A stretch of 33,642 bases of DNA, taken from Verrucomicrobiota bacterium. GTDB taxonomy: Bacteria > Verrucomicrobiota > Verrucomicrobiia > Limisphaerales > JADJPG01. The notes below the pieces were generated by a model. The model worked only from the letters and a program-made list of their open reading frames with translations. It was not told the origin of the DNA and searched no databases. Location: NCBI GenBank assembly GCA_016713365.1, contig JADJPG010000083.1, positions 1 through 33,642 of the forward strand, read 5' to 3'. Below, piece after piece: positions 1-7,802 of this stretch; the first letter of the stretch is position 1; the number at the start of each line of letters is the position of its first letter. The position numbers were made by a program, and so were the translations under genes.

Positions 1-53
1 CGGTTCTTCGCGACGGAGGGAGGGCGGAGCCCGACCGAAGCCGCGAAGAACCG
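1..53. repeat. Inverted repeat inside the 3' end of OrfB
   Basis: CGGTTCTTCGCG at 1-12 is matched exactly in inverse orientation by CGCGAAGAACCG at 42-53, with a G-rich purine-biased loop between. It lies in the OrfB C-terminal codons, past the conserved tail motif, so it may belong to the right end of the element or to a separate repeat joined there. The left end around 1176-1199 does not share this sequence, so it is not the matching terminal repeat. Confidence 0.55.
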
Positions 54-877
54 TTGCGCGCCGCAAACTCGTCGGGTGTTCGATAGCCCAGCGAGCTGTG
101 CGGTCGCAAGCTGTTATATTCCACCCGCCATTGCTTGATGATGATTTGCGCCTCCAGCAAGCTGCCAAACAGTTCCCGGTTCAGGCACTCGTCACGCAGC
201 TTGTCGTGGAAGCTCTCGATATAAGCGTTCTCCCACGGGCTGCCCGGTGTGATGTAGATGGTCTTCACTCCTTTGCTTCGCAGCCAGTCCTGGATCGCGT
301 AGGCGATGAACTCAGGCCCGTTGTCGCTTCGCAAATGCCCGGCACGCCATGCCGTTCCATCACTGCTTCCACGAACGATGACATCCACCGCCCGAATCGA
401 CCACGCCACGTGCACCGCCATAAACTCGCGCGTGTATTCGTCCAGCAACGTCAACACGCGAAAGCGCGTGCCACGCTCGGTCTGGTCCTCCACGAAGTCC
501 CAACTCCACACGTGTCCGCGATGCAGCGCACGCTGCCGCTGGGCCGTGGACTCGCCCACGCGTCGCATGCGCCGCTGTTTCTTCTTCACTTGCAACCCCT
601 CCATCCGGCGCACTCGCTGCACGCGCTTGCCGTTGACCTCATGGCCAGCTCTGCGCAAAAGCGCCGTGATGCGCCGGTAGCCATAGCGTGGATGCTTTTG
701 GCTCAAGGCCTGGATCTGCTGGTGCATCGTTCGGCTTTGCTGGCTCCGGTGACTCGTCAGATAAAAGCTCGAACGCGCCAGGCCCATCGCCCGGCAGGCC
801 TGTGCCGTCGTTGCCTTGTTCTCTTCCACGATGCTTTGGATCGCCCGCCGCTTCTGCGACGGGCTTACCACTTTTTT
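1..877 (-). CDS. IS3-family transposase OrfB (DDE integrase), partial
   Basis: Catalytic half of the transposase, made as an OrfAB fusion by -1 frameshifting. The frame is open from the slippery run at 871-877 to the window edge with no stop, at least 290 codons. The retroviral-integrase fold is clear: first Asp in WSWDFVEDQTERG, second Asp in LRSDNGPEF, Glu in NAYIESFHDKLRDECLN, and the usual tail motif LRPHSSLGYRTPDEF. All three acidic residues are present. Between about 340 and 376 the frame reads unrelated residues, while a neighbouring frame reads FVEAVMERHGVPG, which fits the family. This indicates two nearby indels that restore the frame but replace about 13 residues before the second Asp. 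Activity is therefore doubtful unless these are sequencing errors. The last visible codons lie in a hairpin (1-53). Confidence 0.85.
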
Positions 878-1131
878 GAGTTCACCTCTTTGAGGATCTG
901 AATCTGCACCGCCTGATCGGCCACCAGCCGCTTGAGCCGGTTGTTCTCCTCCTCCAAAGCCCGCAGCCGCCGCGCCTCGTTCACATCCATCCCGCCATAC
1001 TTCTTCTTCCAACTGTAGAAGGTCGCAGTCGACACGTTATACCGTGCGCACACCGTCTGCACCGTCTGGCCACCATCGGCTTCCCGCAATATGTTGATGA
1101 TCTGTTCCTCGCTGAATCTGCTCTTCTTCAT
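865..1131 (-). CDS. IS3-family transposase OrfA (HTH / leucine zipper)
   Basis: An 88-residue protein that binds the element's ends and forms the N-terminal part of the OrfAB transposase. Residues 1-45 form the helix-turn-helix (start MKKSRFSEEQIINILREADG, then VCARYNVSTATFYSWKKKYGG). Residues about 55-85 carry a leucine-zipper-like heptad region (LRALEEENNRLKRLVADQAV). The ATG at 1131 fits the family's usual N-terminus. The stop at 865 lies just after the A6G slippery heptamer, so OrfB overlaps its last codons in the -1 frame. The length and order match typical IS3 OrfA proteins. Confidence 0.9.
   Translation of the reverse strand: MKKSRFSEEQIINILREADGGQTVQTVCARYNVSTATFYSWKKKYGGMDVNEARRLRALEEENNRLKRLVADQAVQIQILKEVNSKKW
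871..877 (-). other. Programmed -1 frameshift site (A6G) between OrfA and OrfB
   Basis: The minus strand reads AAAAAAG immediately before the OrfA stop. Reading through in the -1 frame gives KKVVSPSQKRRAIQ and continues directly into OrfB. A-rich slippery heptamers at this position are the known way IS3-family elements make the fusion transposase. No separate OrfB start with a good ribosome site is evident. Confidence 0.7.
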
Positions 1132-1175
1132 GTTCTGCTGCTCTTTCTTTCTCAGCAGAACTCCAGCTTTGTCAC

Positions 1176-1199
1176 GTCCAGCTTTTCGGGGTCAGGTCA
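1176..1199 (-). repeat. Probable IS terminal inverted repeat (left end)
   Basis: On the minus strand the sequence from 1199 reads TGACCTGACCCCGAAAAGCT, then GGAC. It lies 68 bases upstream of the OrfA start, exactly where host coding sequence stops making sense. A TG-initiated end with a CCCC(G)AAAA core is common in IS3-family elements. The partner copy is outside the window. Confidence 0.6.
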
Positions 1200-1870
1200 A
1201 AATCAAGGGAACATTCTGTGACCTTGCCCTCAAGATCGACGGCAAACTCGTCCTCTTGATCGAAGTGAAGCCAATCGGCTCCGATCTCAAGGAAGGATAC
1301 ATTCGGCAAGCCGTCGATTACGCAGCAAACCAAGGAATTGAATGGGTAGTGCTGACCAACGCAGCCCGATGGGAAATCCACAAAATTGGATTCGGAAAGC
1401 CCATAACCAACGAACTGTTGGTCACCGTCGACCTCTTAACCGCTGACCCGAAGAATGACTCCGATCTGGAAGTGTTGTTCCTGCTAAGTCGTGAGGCCCA
1501 GGGGAAATCGTTGCTGGACGAATACCACGAGCAGAAGCAGGCGCTCAGCAAATACTGCATCGGTGCCCTTCTCCTCTCAGATACGATTGTCTCCGTCATC
1601 AGGCGGGAACTGAAGCGACTTTCTCCTGACGTGAAAATCGAGACTGAAGAGATTCATGCAGTCCTGTCGCACGAAGTGATAAAGCGCGAGGTGCTTGAAG
1701 GTGAGAAGGCTCAAGAGGCCGCGCGCCGAATCGCACGAGCTGCAAACCGAGTCAAAAAATCGAAGCTTGAGAAGGAAGGCTCGGCCGAGACTTCGCAGGA
1801 GGCAGCTACCATACCCGCTTCTCCTGCCGCAGGAGGAAGTCCAACTCAGCAAACACCCGCACCTGCGTAG
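1200..1870 (+). pseudogene. Type I restriction HsdR_N-like nuclease-domain protein, 5' end removed by IS insertion
   Basis: The surviving frame starts at the IS border and encodes about 223 residues. It retains a PD-(D/E)xK-type core: GTFCDLAL gives the Asp and LLIEVKPIG gives the E-x-K, followed by VDYAANQGIEWVVLTNAA. This matches stand-alone proteins annotated as type I restriction enzyme R protein N-terminal domain. The middle (DIVSVIRRELKRLSPDVKI type text, EEIHAVLSHEVIKREVLEG) is also typical, and the C-terminus is a low-complexity Ala/Pro/Lys/Glu tail. Family members normally have several dozen more residues before the GTFCDLA motif, and these are missing here. The apparent 35-codon N-terminal extension upstream is IS sequence read antisense. 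No methylase or specificity subunit is nearby, so this was probably not part of a complete type I system. Confidence 0.8.
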
Positions 1871-1900
1871 TAGGCCGCGCCCTGGACTGCGATTTCGAAC

Positions 1901-2042
1901 CCCCTCTCTTCCATTGAAAATGGAGGAGAGGGCACGGGGAGAGGAGGCGCCCCACCAAAGAAGTGGTGCGAGACGTCGTCGCTTTCTCAAAATCCCCTCT
2001 CCCTAACCCTCTCCCCGCGCTGCGGGGCGAGGGGATTCGTCA
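1901..2042 (+). repeat. Intergenic palindromic repeat, copy 1
   Basis: This is one of two alignable direct copies of about 140 bases. The left part is a near-perfect palindrome (CCCTCTCTTCCATT, a short spacer, AATGGAGGAGAGGG). The right part is CCCCTCTCCCTAACCCTCTC, followed by a hairpin CCCCGC-gct-GCGGGG (2013-2027) and GAGGGGATTCGTC. The copy at 2559-2702 has CCCCAC/GTGGGG at the same hairpin, a compensatory change that suggests the fold matters. It begins about 30 bases after the HsdR_N-like stop. Confidence 0.75.
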
Positions 2043-2103
2043 ATCTCCGACAGTGTGACCTTCGGCCTCGCCATCCACTGCCGCAGCCGGTAAAAGTCGA
2101 ATC

Positions 2104-2553
2104 ATGAACCCCACCGCGAATGCTCGTCGTTTGCGACGCGATCAGACCGACACCGAAAAGGAGCTGTGGCGGGCGTTACGCGCGGGACGATTCGCCGGAT
2201 TCAAGTTCCGGCGCCAGCATCCCATCCAGAATTACTTCCTCGATTTCTACTGTCCCGCTGCCCGACTCGCGATCGAACTGGACGGGTCCCAGCATGGCTT
2301 CCCTGAGCAGCAGCAAGACGACAAGCAACGAGAACAGTTTCTCGCCAGCGAAGGCATTGAAGAGATGCGGTTTTGGAACAGGCAATGGCGTGAGAACCGC
2401 GAAGGGGTCCTTCTGGAGATCTGGCATGCGTTGCAACGTCGCACCGGTTGCGAGTTGATTGTGCGTAAGCCACAAAATAATCGCTTCGTTCCTCCCAAGC
2501 AGTCGCAGATCAAGGACGCATCCAGAAGCCAAGCTGATTCCTGCTCCCGGTAA
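2104..2553 (+). CDS. DUF559 domain protein (PD-(D/E)xK / Vsr-like nuclease fold)
   Basis: A 149-residue protein with a full DUF559 domain over about residues 5-112. The domain has an Arg-rich start (ARRLRRDQTDTEKELWRALR), FKFRRQHPIQNYFLDFYC, and the presumed catalytic stretch with Asp47 and Glu58 in LAIELDGSQH. It closes with MRFWNRQW and a helix before the non-conserved tail. DUF559 proteins are related to Vsr mismatch endonucleases and are presumed single-strand or mismatch nucleases, but no reaction has been settled for most of them. The roughly 35-residue tail after 112 is Ser/Gln-rich and not conserved in type. The gene stands alone between two direct copies of an intergenic repeat, which suggests the unit may move or be copied as a whole. 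Confidence 0.85.
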   Translation: MNPTANARRLRRDQTDTEKELWRALRAGRFAGFKFRRQHPIQNYFLDFYCPAARLAIELDGSQHGFPEQQQDDKQREQFLASEGIEEMRFWNRQWRENREGVLLEIWHALQRRTGCELIVRKPQNNRFVPPKQSQIKDASRSQADSCSR

Positions 2554-2558
2554 AACCA

Positions 2559-2702
2559 CCCTCTTCCATTTTAAAAATGGAGGAGAGGGCAATAGGAGAG
2601 GAGGTGCTCCAGCAACGACGTCGTTCGAGACGCCGTTGCTTCTGAAACCCCTCTCCTAACCCTCTCCCCACTCGTGCCTCGTGGGGCGAGGGGATTCGTC
2701 CG
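2559..2702 (+). repeat. Intergenic palindromic repeat, copy 2
   Basis: Second direct copy of the repeat at 1901-2042. It starts a few bases after the DUF559 stop with CCCTCTTCCATT, spacer, AATGGAGGAGAGGG. A middle part (GGAGAGGAGG, then TTCGAGACG...CGTTGCTTCT) also aligns with copy 1. The end is CCCCTCTCCTAACCCTCTCC, a hairpin CCCCAC/GTGGGG (2666-2686) and GAGGGGATTCGTC. The hairpin loop is longer than in copy 1. Confidence 0.75.
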
Positions 2703-2809
2703 CCCCCCTCCTCGCCGGGCAGTTTTAATTGCACCCGATCAGATTCCATCTCTTCCAAAACCAGCGACGGGAACATCCGCGCGGAGTTCGACGGGAGAGC
2801 AGAAACTGA

Positions 2810-4911
2810 TTACCTCAACATCCCCTTCACCTTCTCCGCATCATGCGTCGGTGGCTGGCAGGCGGTGCCGGTGCAGAGATACACTGTGGGCTTGCCATCT
2901 TTCGGCTTGAGCGTTTTCGCGAACGGCTCCACCGGACCAATACCTTCCGCGGACTTCACATCACCCGCGATAGCCACGCGCTTCGGCTCGTCCAGCAGGA
3001 AGTCCAGCCCCACCAACATGTAACCCACCGCCTGCGGCATCTTCTGGAGCCGCTCGGCGAACAGCTTCAGACTCTTCTCCGCCGCGTCGCGGAAATCCTT
3101 CCGGTCCGTGATCGCCCCCAGCTTCAACAGCGCTAGAATCGCCACCGAGTTTCCGGACGGCTCCGCGCCGTCGTAGTCTTCCTTGATCCGCAGGATCAAA
3201 TCGGTCGCGCCCTCTGCGCTCTGCCAGAAGCCGCCGTCTGCCTTGTCGTAGAACTTCGCGAGCATCGATTCCGCGAGCGCGATGGCGAAATCGAGATGCT
3301 TCGGGTCGAGCGTCGCCTGATACAGCTCCAGCACGCCGCTCAACAAGAACGCGTAAGCCTCCCCCAACTGCGCCGCGTCGCGTTCACCATCACGCCAGCG
3401 GTGATAGAGCGTCTTCGTCTTCGCGTCCCACAGCTTGGCTTGCAGGAAGGCGAGATTGCGCTCAGCGGCTTTGATATATGCGTCGTCGCCCAGCACTACG
3501 CCCACCCGAGCGAGCGCGCCGAGAAACAATCCGTTCCATGACGAAAGAATCTTGTCGTCGAGATGCGGCCGCACCCGCTTGGACCGCGCCGCAAACAGCT
3601 TCGCCTTCGCCGACGCCAGCACGGCGTGCTGCTGGGCGGCGAGATTCGCGTTCGCGAGGCTGAGGACATTCTGGTTCTTGAGCGGCTCCGGATCGCTGTG
3701 ATCCTCGAAGTTCCCCCTCTCCGTCACACCGAAGACCCCCACCGCAACCTTAAGTTCCTCCGGCGTCAGGAGCGCCTTCAGCTCAGCGAGCGTCCAGCAA
3801 TAGAACTTTCCTTCCTTGCCTTCGCTGTCGGCGTCCTCGGCGGAATAGAATCCGCCGTCCGGATGCGTCATGTCGCGCAGCACGTAGCGGATGATGTCGC
3901 GCGCGACCTCCGCGTAACGCTGCTCGCCGCTGACGAGATATGCGTCGAGATACAGCCCGAGCAACTGCGCGTTGTCGTAAAGCATCTTCTCGAAATGCGG
4001 CACGAGCCATTGCGCATCGACCGAGTAACGCGAGAAGCCGCCGCCGATCTGATCGTAGATGCCGCCCGCCGCCATGCGCTCGCACATGTGGAGAACCATC
4101 TTCACGGCCTCGGCGTCCTTCGCGCGCACGCCGTAGCGCAGCACGAACAGCGGATGACTCGGCGACGGAAACTTCGGCGCGCCACCCCAGCCGCCATGCT
4201 TCCAATCGTAGCCTTCCTTCAATTCCTCCCGGCACGCTCCAGTAGTCCCGGCTCCAGCGGAACACCGCCCCCGGAGGAACGCCCAGTCAGTTCAATCAGC
4301 TTCTCGTGCAAGTTCACCGACGAACTGGTGATCTGCTCGCGCTTGTTCGTCCACGCGCTGTGAATCTGTCCCAGCACTTGTAGAAAGCTCGGGCGCCAAT
4401 ACTTCGCTTCCGGCGGCCAATACGTCCCGCCGAAGAACGGCTTCAAGTCCGGCGCAAGAAAGACATTGAGCGGCCAGCCGCCGGAGCCGGTCATCGACTG
4501 CACGAACGTCATGTAGATCTTGTCCACGTCCGGACGCTCCTCTCGGTCCACCTTGATGCTGACGAAATGCTCGTTCAGAAACGCCGCAACCTCCTCGTTC
4601 TCGAACGACTCGCGCTCCATCACGTGACACCAATGACACGTCGAGTAACCGATGCTGAGGAAGATCGGCTTGTTCTCGCGCCGCGCCTTGGCGAACGCCT
4701 CCTCGCCCCAGGCGAACCAGTCCACGGGATTGTGCTGATGCTGGAGCAGGTACGGCGACTTCTCACGCGCGAGGCGGTTCGTGTGCGTGTGAGCGGCGGC
4801 AGCGGGAGCAGATTTCTTGGGCACGGCGGTCTTCAGTTGGGTTCTCGGCGCGTCACTGGTGCAGGAAACCAATCCCAAACCCAGCGCAGCAACACAAAGC
4901 GTTCTCGTCAT
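2810..4911 (-). pseudogene. Thioredoxin-domain DUF255 protein (YyaL/SPATS20 family) lipoprotein, frameshifted
   Basis: One gene of about 700 codons, split by a frameshift near 4226-4232. The N-terminal part (stop at 4219) starts best at ATG 4911, giving a lipoprotein signal ending LGLVSC. It continues with the family's thioredoxin-like domain: EKSPYLLQHQHNPVDWF, the redox motif TCHWCHVMERESF, and SGGWPLNVFL. The C-terminal part, read from about 4222, begins WKHGGWGGAPKFP and holds the (alpha/alpha) barrel related to N-acylglucosamine 2-epimerases (YDQIGGGFSRYSVD, PHFEKMLYDNAQL, DDKILSSWNGL). Restoring one base in the GCCGGGAGG run gives LLERAREELKEGYDW and joins both halves. The family's function is poorly defined, with redox or sugar-related roles proposed. 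A base-calling error is as likely as a true pseudogene. A longer frame starting at 4953 exists but would bury the signal peptide. Confidence 0.85.
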
Positions 4912-5044
4912 GAGATTCGAGCGCAGCCTAGTGCGGGGAGCCAGCGTGCGCAAAAGGAAAGCCGGGCGAACAATGGATTCCCCGCGCGCCGTTTGCGGAA
5001 AGATTTTTCTTCGTCGCCTTCGCGCTGATCCCTAACCTTTCCCC

Positions 5045-5788
5045 GTGTCGATCGAACGACCCTGGAAAATTGAAGCGGTGCTGATGCTTTGCGCGGGAGT
5101 GATCATGTGTCTGTCCGCCGGCACCTTCGCCGTACTGGCAGTGAAGGCAGCGCTGCCGAATCTCACTCCCGACCAGCACCGGTTCGCAGGGTTCCTCATT
5201 AGCGCCGCCAGTTTTCAGATTGCCGGGCTGTTTCTCGTGCACCGCTTTGTGAAGGCGCACGAGTTGACGTGGGGCGAATTCCTCGGCCTGACGGAAGGCG
5301 ATTTGAAACGAACGTTCCAACTCGCCATCGCAGTCGCGATCGTCGCCTTGCCCATCGCTCTGGGACTGAACGAACTCTCACGCGTGGTCATCACCCAGAG
5401 TTCCGGTGACGCCGCCATGCAGCCCACCATGCAAGCGCTCGAAGCAACGCAAGGCCCGCTCCAACGCGCCGTCTTCGCCTTCACCGCCATCGTTCTCGCG
5501 CCGCTGATTGAGGAGATTCTGTTTCGCGGAATCCTCTACCGCACCGGCCAGCAACTCGGCTTTCCGCGACTGGCGCTCTTTGGGTCTTCGATCGTCTTCG
5601 CCGCGATTCACGCGAGCCTCATGACGCTCGTTCCCCTGACAGTTCTGGCGATCATCTTCGCGCGACTTTACGACCACACCAACCGGCTCATCGCCCCCAT
5701 CGTCGCGCATTCTTTGTTTAACGCCGTCAACTTCGTCGCCTACATCAATCGCGACGCGCTCACCCGCTGGGTCGACAGCGTGAAGTAA
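5045..5788 (+). CDS. CPBP-family intramembrane metalloprotease (Abi/Rce1-like)
   Basis: A 247-residue polytopic membrane protein of the CAAX-processing/bacteriocin-processing (CPBP) family. The signature glutamate pair is in APLIEEILFRGILYR (about residues 153-167), the second motif is FAAIHASLMTLVP, and the third is APIVAHSLFNAVNF. These supply the Glu and His residues that bind the metal in the family. About six hydrophobic segments are visible, the first at residues 10-35. The start is GTG at 5045, and no ATG fits between it and the first membrane segment. The stop lies 11 bases before thiL, so it probably heads the thiL-tsaE-tsaB-alr operon. Bacterial CPBP proteins have varied or unknown substrates, and none can be inferred here. 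Confidence 0.88.
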   Translation: MSIERPWKIEAVLMLCAGVIMCLSAGTFAVLAVKAALPNLTPDQHRFAGFLISAASFQIAGLFLVHRFVKAHELTWGEFLGLTEGDLKRTFQLAIAVAIVALPIALGLNELSRVVITQSSGDAAMQPTMQALEATQGPLQRAVFAFTAIVLAPLIEEILFRGILYRTGQQLGFPRLALFGSSIVFAAIHASLMTLVPLTVLAIIFARLYDHTNRLIAPIVAHSLFNAVNFVAYINRDALTRWVDSVK

Positions 5789-5799
5789 TTTCCCTCCCG

Positions 5800-6732
5800 A
5801 TGAACGAACTCGAACTCATTCAACTGCTCACCAAGAATCTCCCGACCAACAACTCGGTCGTCACCGGAACGGGAGACGACTGCGCGGTGCTCGACCTCGG
5901 TATTCCCGATCGCTTCCTGCTCTTCAAGACCGACGCCATCGTCGAAGGCACCCACTTCACGCGCGACGCTGCGCCGGAACGCATCGGCCGCAAGGCGCTC
6001 GCCCGGAATCTCAGCGACATCGCCGCGATGGCGGGCCAACCAACCGCCGCGCTGGTGACCATTGCCCTGCCCCGCGGGTTCGACCCGGAGTTCGTACAAG
6101 GCATCTACGCCGGCCTGAACGCGCTCGCCACCCAGCACGGCGTGGCAATTGTCGGCGGCGAAACCACGACGAATCCCGAACGCATTCTCATCTCCATCGC
6201 CCTGCTTGGCACCGTGGCGAAGGACCGCTGCATTCGCCGGCACGGCTCGCGACCCGGCGACGCGATTTTTGTTTCCGGCACGCTGGGCGGATCGATCGAT
6301 GGCTGGCATTTCGACTTCGAACCGCGGCTCGCCGAAGCACGCTGGCTGGCCGAGCATTTCACTCCCACTTCGATGATCGATGTCAGCGACGGACTCGCGA
6401 GTGACATCCGGCATCTGCTCGAACACGATCACCTCGGCGCAGAATTACTGAAGAGCGCCATCCCAATCAGCCGCACCGCAAAGCTAAAGGCGAAGGAAGA
6501 ATCCTCCGCGAAGCCACCCCTGCTCGCCGCGTTGACGGACGGCGAGGACTTCGAACTTCTTTTCACTGTCCCGAGCAAACTCGCGGTGAAACTTCTCGAT
6601 GGTTGGAAGGAGACTTTCCCGCAAGTGCCGCTGGCGTGCATCGGCAAGGTCACCGACAAGCCCGGCGTGAAACTGCGCGACAAGGATGGCTACAAGCCAA
6701 TGCCCACCCATGGCTACGTTCATTTCGCATAG
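5800..6732 (+). CDS. thiL: Thiamine-monophosphate kinase
   Basis: This 310-residue enzyme uses ATP to convert thiamine monophosphate to thiamine diphosphate, the last step of cofactor synthesis. The PurM/AIR-synthase-like fold is evident. The N-terminal GTGDDCAVLD binds Mg-ATP, FKTDAIVEGTHF and ALARNLSDIAAMAG follow, then IVGGETT, PGDAIFVSGTLGG, and DVSDGLASDIRHLL in the C-terminal half. ATG 5800 gives the usual N-terminus (MNELELIQLLTKNL). The length is typical. Its 3' end overlaps the likely tsaE start by 23 bases, suggesting translational coupling. Confidence 0.95.
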   Translation: MNELELIQLLTKNLPTNNSVVTGTGDDCAVLDLGIPDRFLLFKTDAIVEGTHFTRDAAPERIGRKALARNLSDIAAMAGQPTAALVTIALPRGFDPEFVQGIYAGLNALATQHGVAIVGGETTTNPERILISIALLGTVAKDRCIRRHGSRPGDAIFVSGTLGGSIDGWHFDFEPRLAEARWLAEHFTPTSMIDVSDGLASDIRHLLEHDHLGAELLKSAIPISRTAKLKAKEESSAKPPLLAALTDGEDFELLFTVPSKLAVKLLDGWKETFPQVPLACIGKVTDKPGVKLRDKDGYKPMPTHGYVHFA

Positions 6733-7159
6733 TCCGGAGGAAACGACCGCGCTCGGCGAGGACTGGGGACGCGCTGCGCAGCCGGGCTGGGTGATCGGCC
6801 TGACCGGCGATCTCGGCGCCGGAAAGACGCAGTTGATCAAAGGCTTTGCACGCGGACTGGAAATCACCGGCCGCATCCAGTCCCCGACGTTCGCGCTGGT
6901 GAACGAGTATCGCGAGGGACGACTGCCGCTCGCGCACCTTGATCTTTATCGGCTCGATTCGCCGGAACAGATCATCGGCGCTGGCCTCGAAGATTACTTC
7001 CATCCCGCCACTGGAACCACCGTGGTGGAGTGGTGCGAGCGCTGGCCGGATTTCGCGGCACCTTCGGCGAAGACGACGGGCCGGCTCTTTCGCCGCGTGC
7101 TCATCGAACAAATCGGCGACTCGGAACGGCGCATTACTTATGACGATTTTGGCGGTTGA
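6710..7159 (+). CDS. tsaE: tRNA threonylcarbamoyladenosine biosynthesis ATPase TsaE
   Basis: Small P-loop ATPase that works with TsaB and TsaD to put the t6A modification on ANN-decoding tRNAs. The Walker A motif is GDLGAGKTQLIKG, followed by the family stretch IQSPTFALVNEY, then LAHLDLYRL and VVEWCERWPD. I chose ATG 6710 because MATFISHSPEET matches the common N-terminus. An upstream ATG at 6686 would add eight residues. It gives about 149 residues, normal for TsaE. It overlaps thiL at the 5' end and tsaB by 20 bases at the 3' end, so three genes are packed with overlapping ends. Confidence 0.94.
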   Translation: MATFISHSPEETTALGEDWGRAAQPGWVIGLTGDLGAGKTQLIKGFARGLEITGRIQSPTFALVNEYREGRLPLAHLDLYRLDSPEQIIGAGLEDYFHPATGTTVVEWCERWPDFAAPSAKTTGRLFRRVLIEQIGDSERRITYDDFGG

Positions 7160-7793
7160 ATTCTCCTCAGACCAACGCAGCGTCGCCATCGCCCGCGGCG
7201 GCTCAGTGCTCTCGCGCGCCGAGGAAACTGGCGGACGAACCGCGCACGCCTTCGCCCTCATTGAACGCGCGCTGGCCGAGGCGAAACTGGAGCGCGACGC
7301 CATCGAATGCATTGCGGTCGGCCTCGGCCCCGGCTCTTACGCCGGCATCCGCGCCGGCATCGCGCTCGCGCAAGGCTGGCAGATGGCCACGGGCGTTCGC
7401 TTGCTTGGCATCAGCACCGTGGAGGCGATGGCGGCGCAGGCGGCGGCATCGGGAATGACCGAGCGCATCACCATCGCGATCGATGCCCAGCGGAATGAAT
7501 TCTACGCCGCGACTTACCAACTCGATTCCGGCAGTTTCCAACTCATCAATCCGCTGCGCGTCACCTCGCTGGACGCAGTAAAGGCGAGCGCGGCCGACAG
7601 TCGGCTCATCGTGTGGCCGGAATTGCACGGGCGTTTTCCCGGCAGCGAGGCAATTCCGCCCGACGCCACGGCGCTGTATCGGCTGGCCGCGACGCGAACT
7701 GATTTCATCTCCGGGGCCGAACTCGCGCCGATTTATCTGCGCGAAGCGAACTTCATCAAAGCGCCGCCCTCGCGAGTTATCCCCGGCATCTGA
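7140..7793 (+). CDS. tsaB: tRNA threonylcarbamoyladenosine biosynthesis protein TsaB
   Basis: Actin-fold (ASKHA) partner of TsaD in the t6A pathway. The protein is about 217 residues from ATG 7140, beginning MTILAVEFSSDQRSVAIARG. The family motif is present as GLGPGSYAGIRAGIALAQGW, with Ala where many homologues have Thr. The C-terminus PIYLREANFIKA matches the usual end. The open frame extends further upstream to 6939, but that part is the tsaE gene read in another frame. Having tsaE and tsaB adjacent supports both assignments. It is followed nine bases later by alr. Confidence 0.93.
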   Translation: MTILAVEFSSDQRSVAIARGGSVLSRAEETGGRTAHAFALIERALAEAKLERDAIECIAVGLGPGSYAGIRAGIALAQGWQMATGVRLLGISTVEAMAAQAAASGMTERITIAIDAQRNEFYAATYQLDSGSFQLINPLRVTSLDAVKASAADSRLIVWPELHGRFPGSEAIPPDATALYRLAATRTDFISGAELAPIYLREANFIKAPPSRVIPGI

Positions 7794-7802
7794 ACCATCA
7801 CC

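Larger units (their letters stand above)
1..1199 (-). mobile_element. IS3-family insertion sequence, cut by the window start
   Basis: Two overlapping minus-strand frames, OrfA (HTH plus leucine zipper) and OrfB (DDE integrase), are joined by a slippery A6G run, which is the standard IS3 arrangement. The upstream end is recognisable: reading the minus strand from 1199 the sequence begins TGACCTGACCCCGAAAAGCT, starting with the TG usual for IS3-family ends. The other end lies beyond base 1, so the full length and the target duplication cannot be seen. The visible 1.2 kb fits a family whose members are about 1.2 to 1.5 kb. On the outer side of 1199 a coding frame for an HsdR_N-type protein starts abruptly, so the element has landed inside that gene. 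Confidence 0.88.

Noticed and set aside
98..901. 267-codon plus-strand open frame at the window start
   Set aside because: Exactly opposite the OrfB transposase, whose catalytic motifs are clear.
1091..1199. N-terminal hydrophobic extension of the HsdR_N-like frame
   Set aside because: The 35 codons before 1199 are the IS end and OrfA leader read on the opposite strand, so it is not a signal peptide.
2041..2103. Minus-strand text reading FDFYRLRQWMARPKVTLSEID
   Set aside because: It looks protein-like but is only about 20 codons, has no start and runs into the repeat; too short to call even as a gene remnant.
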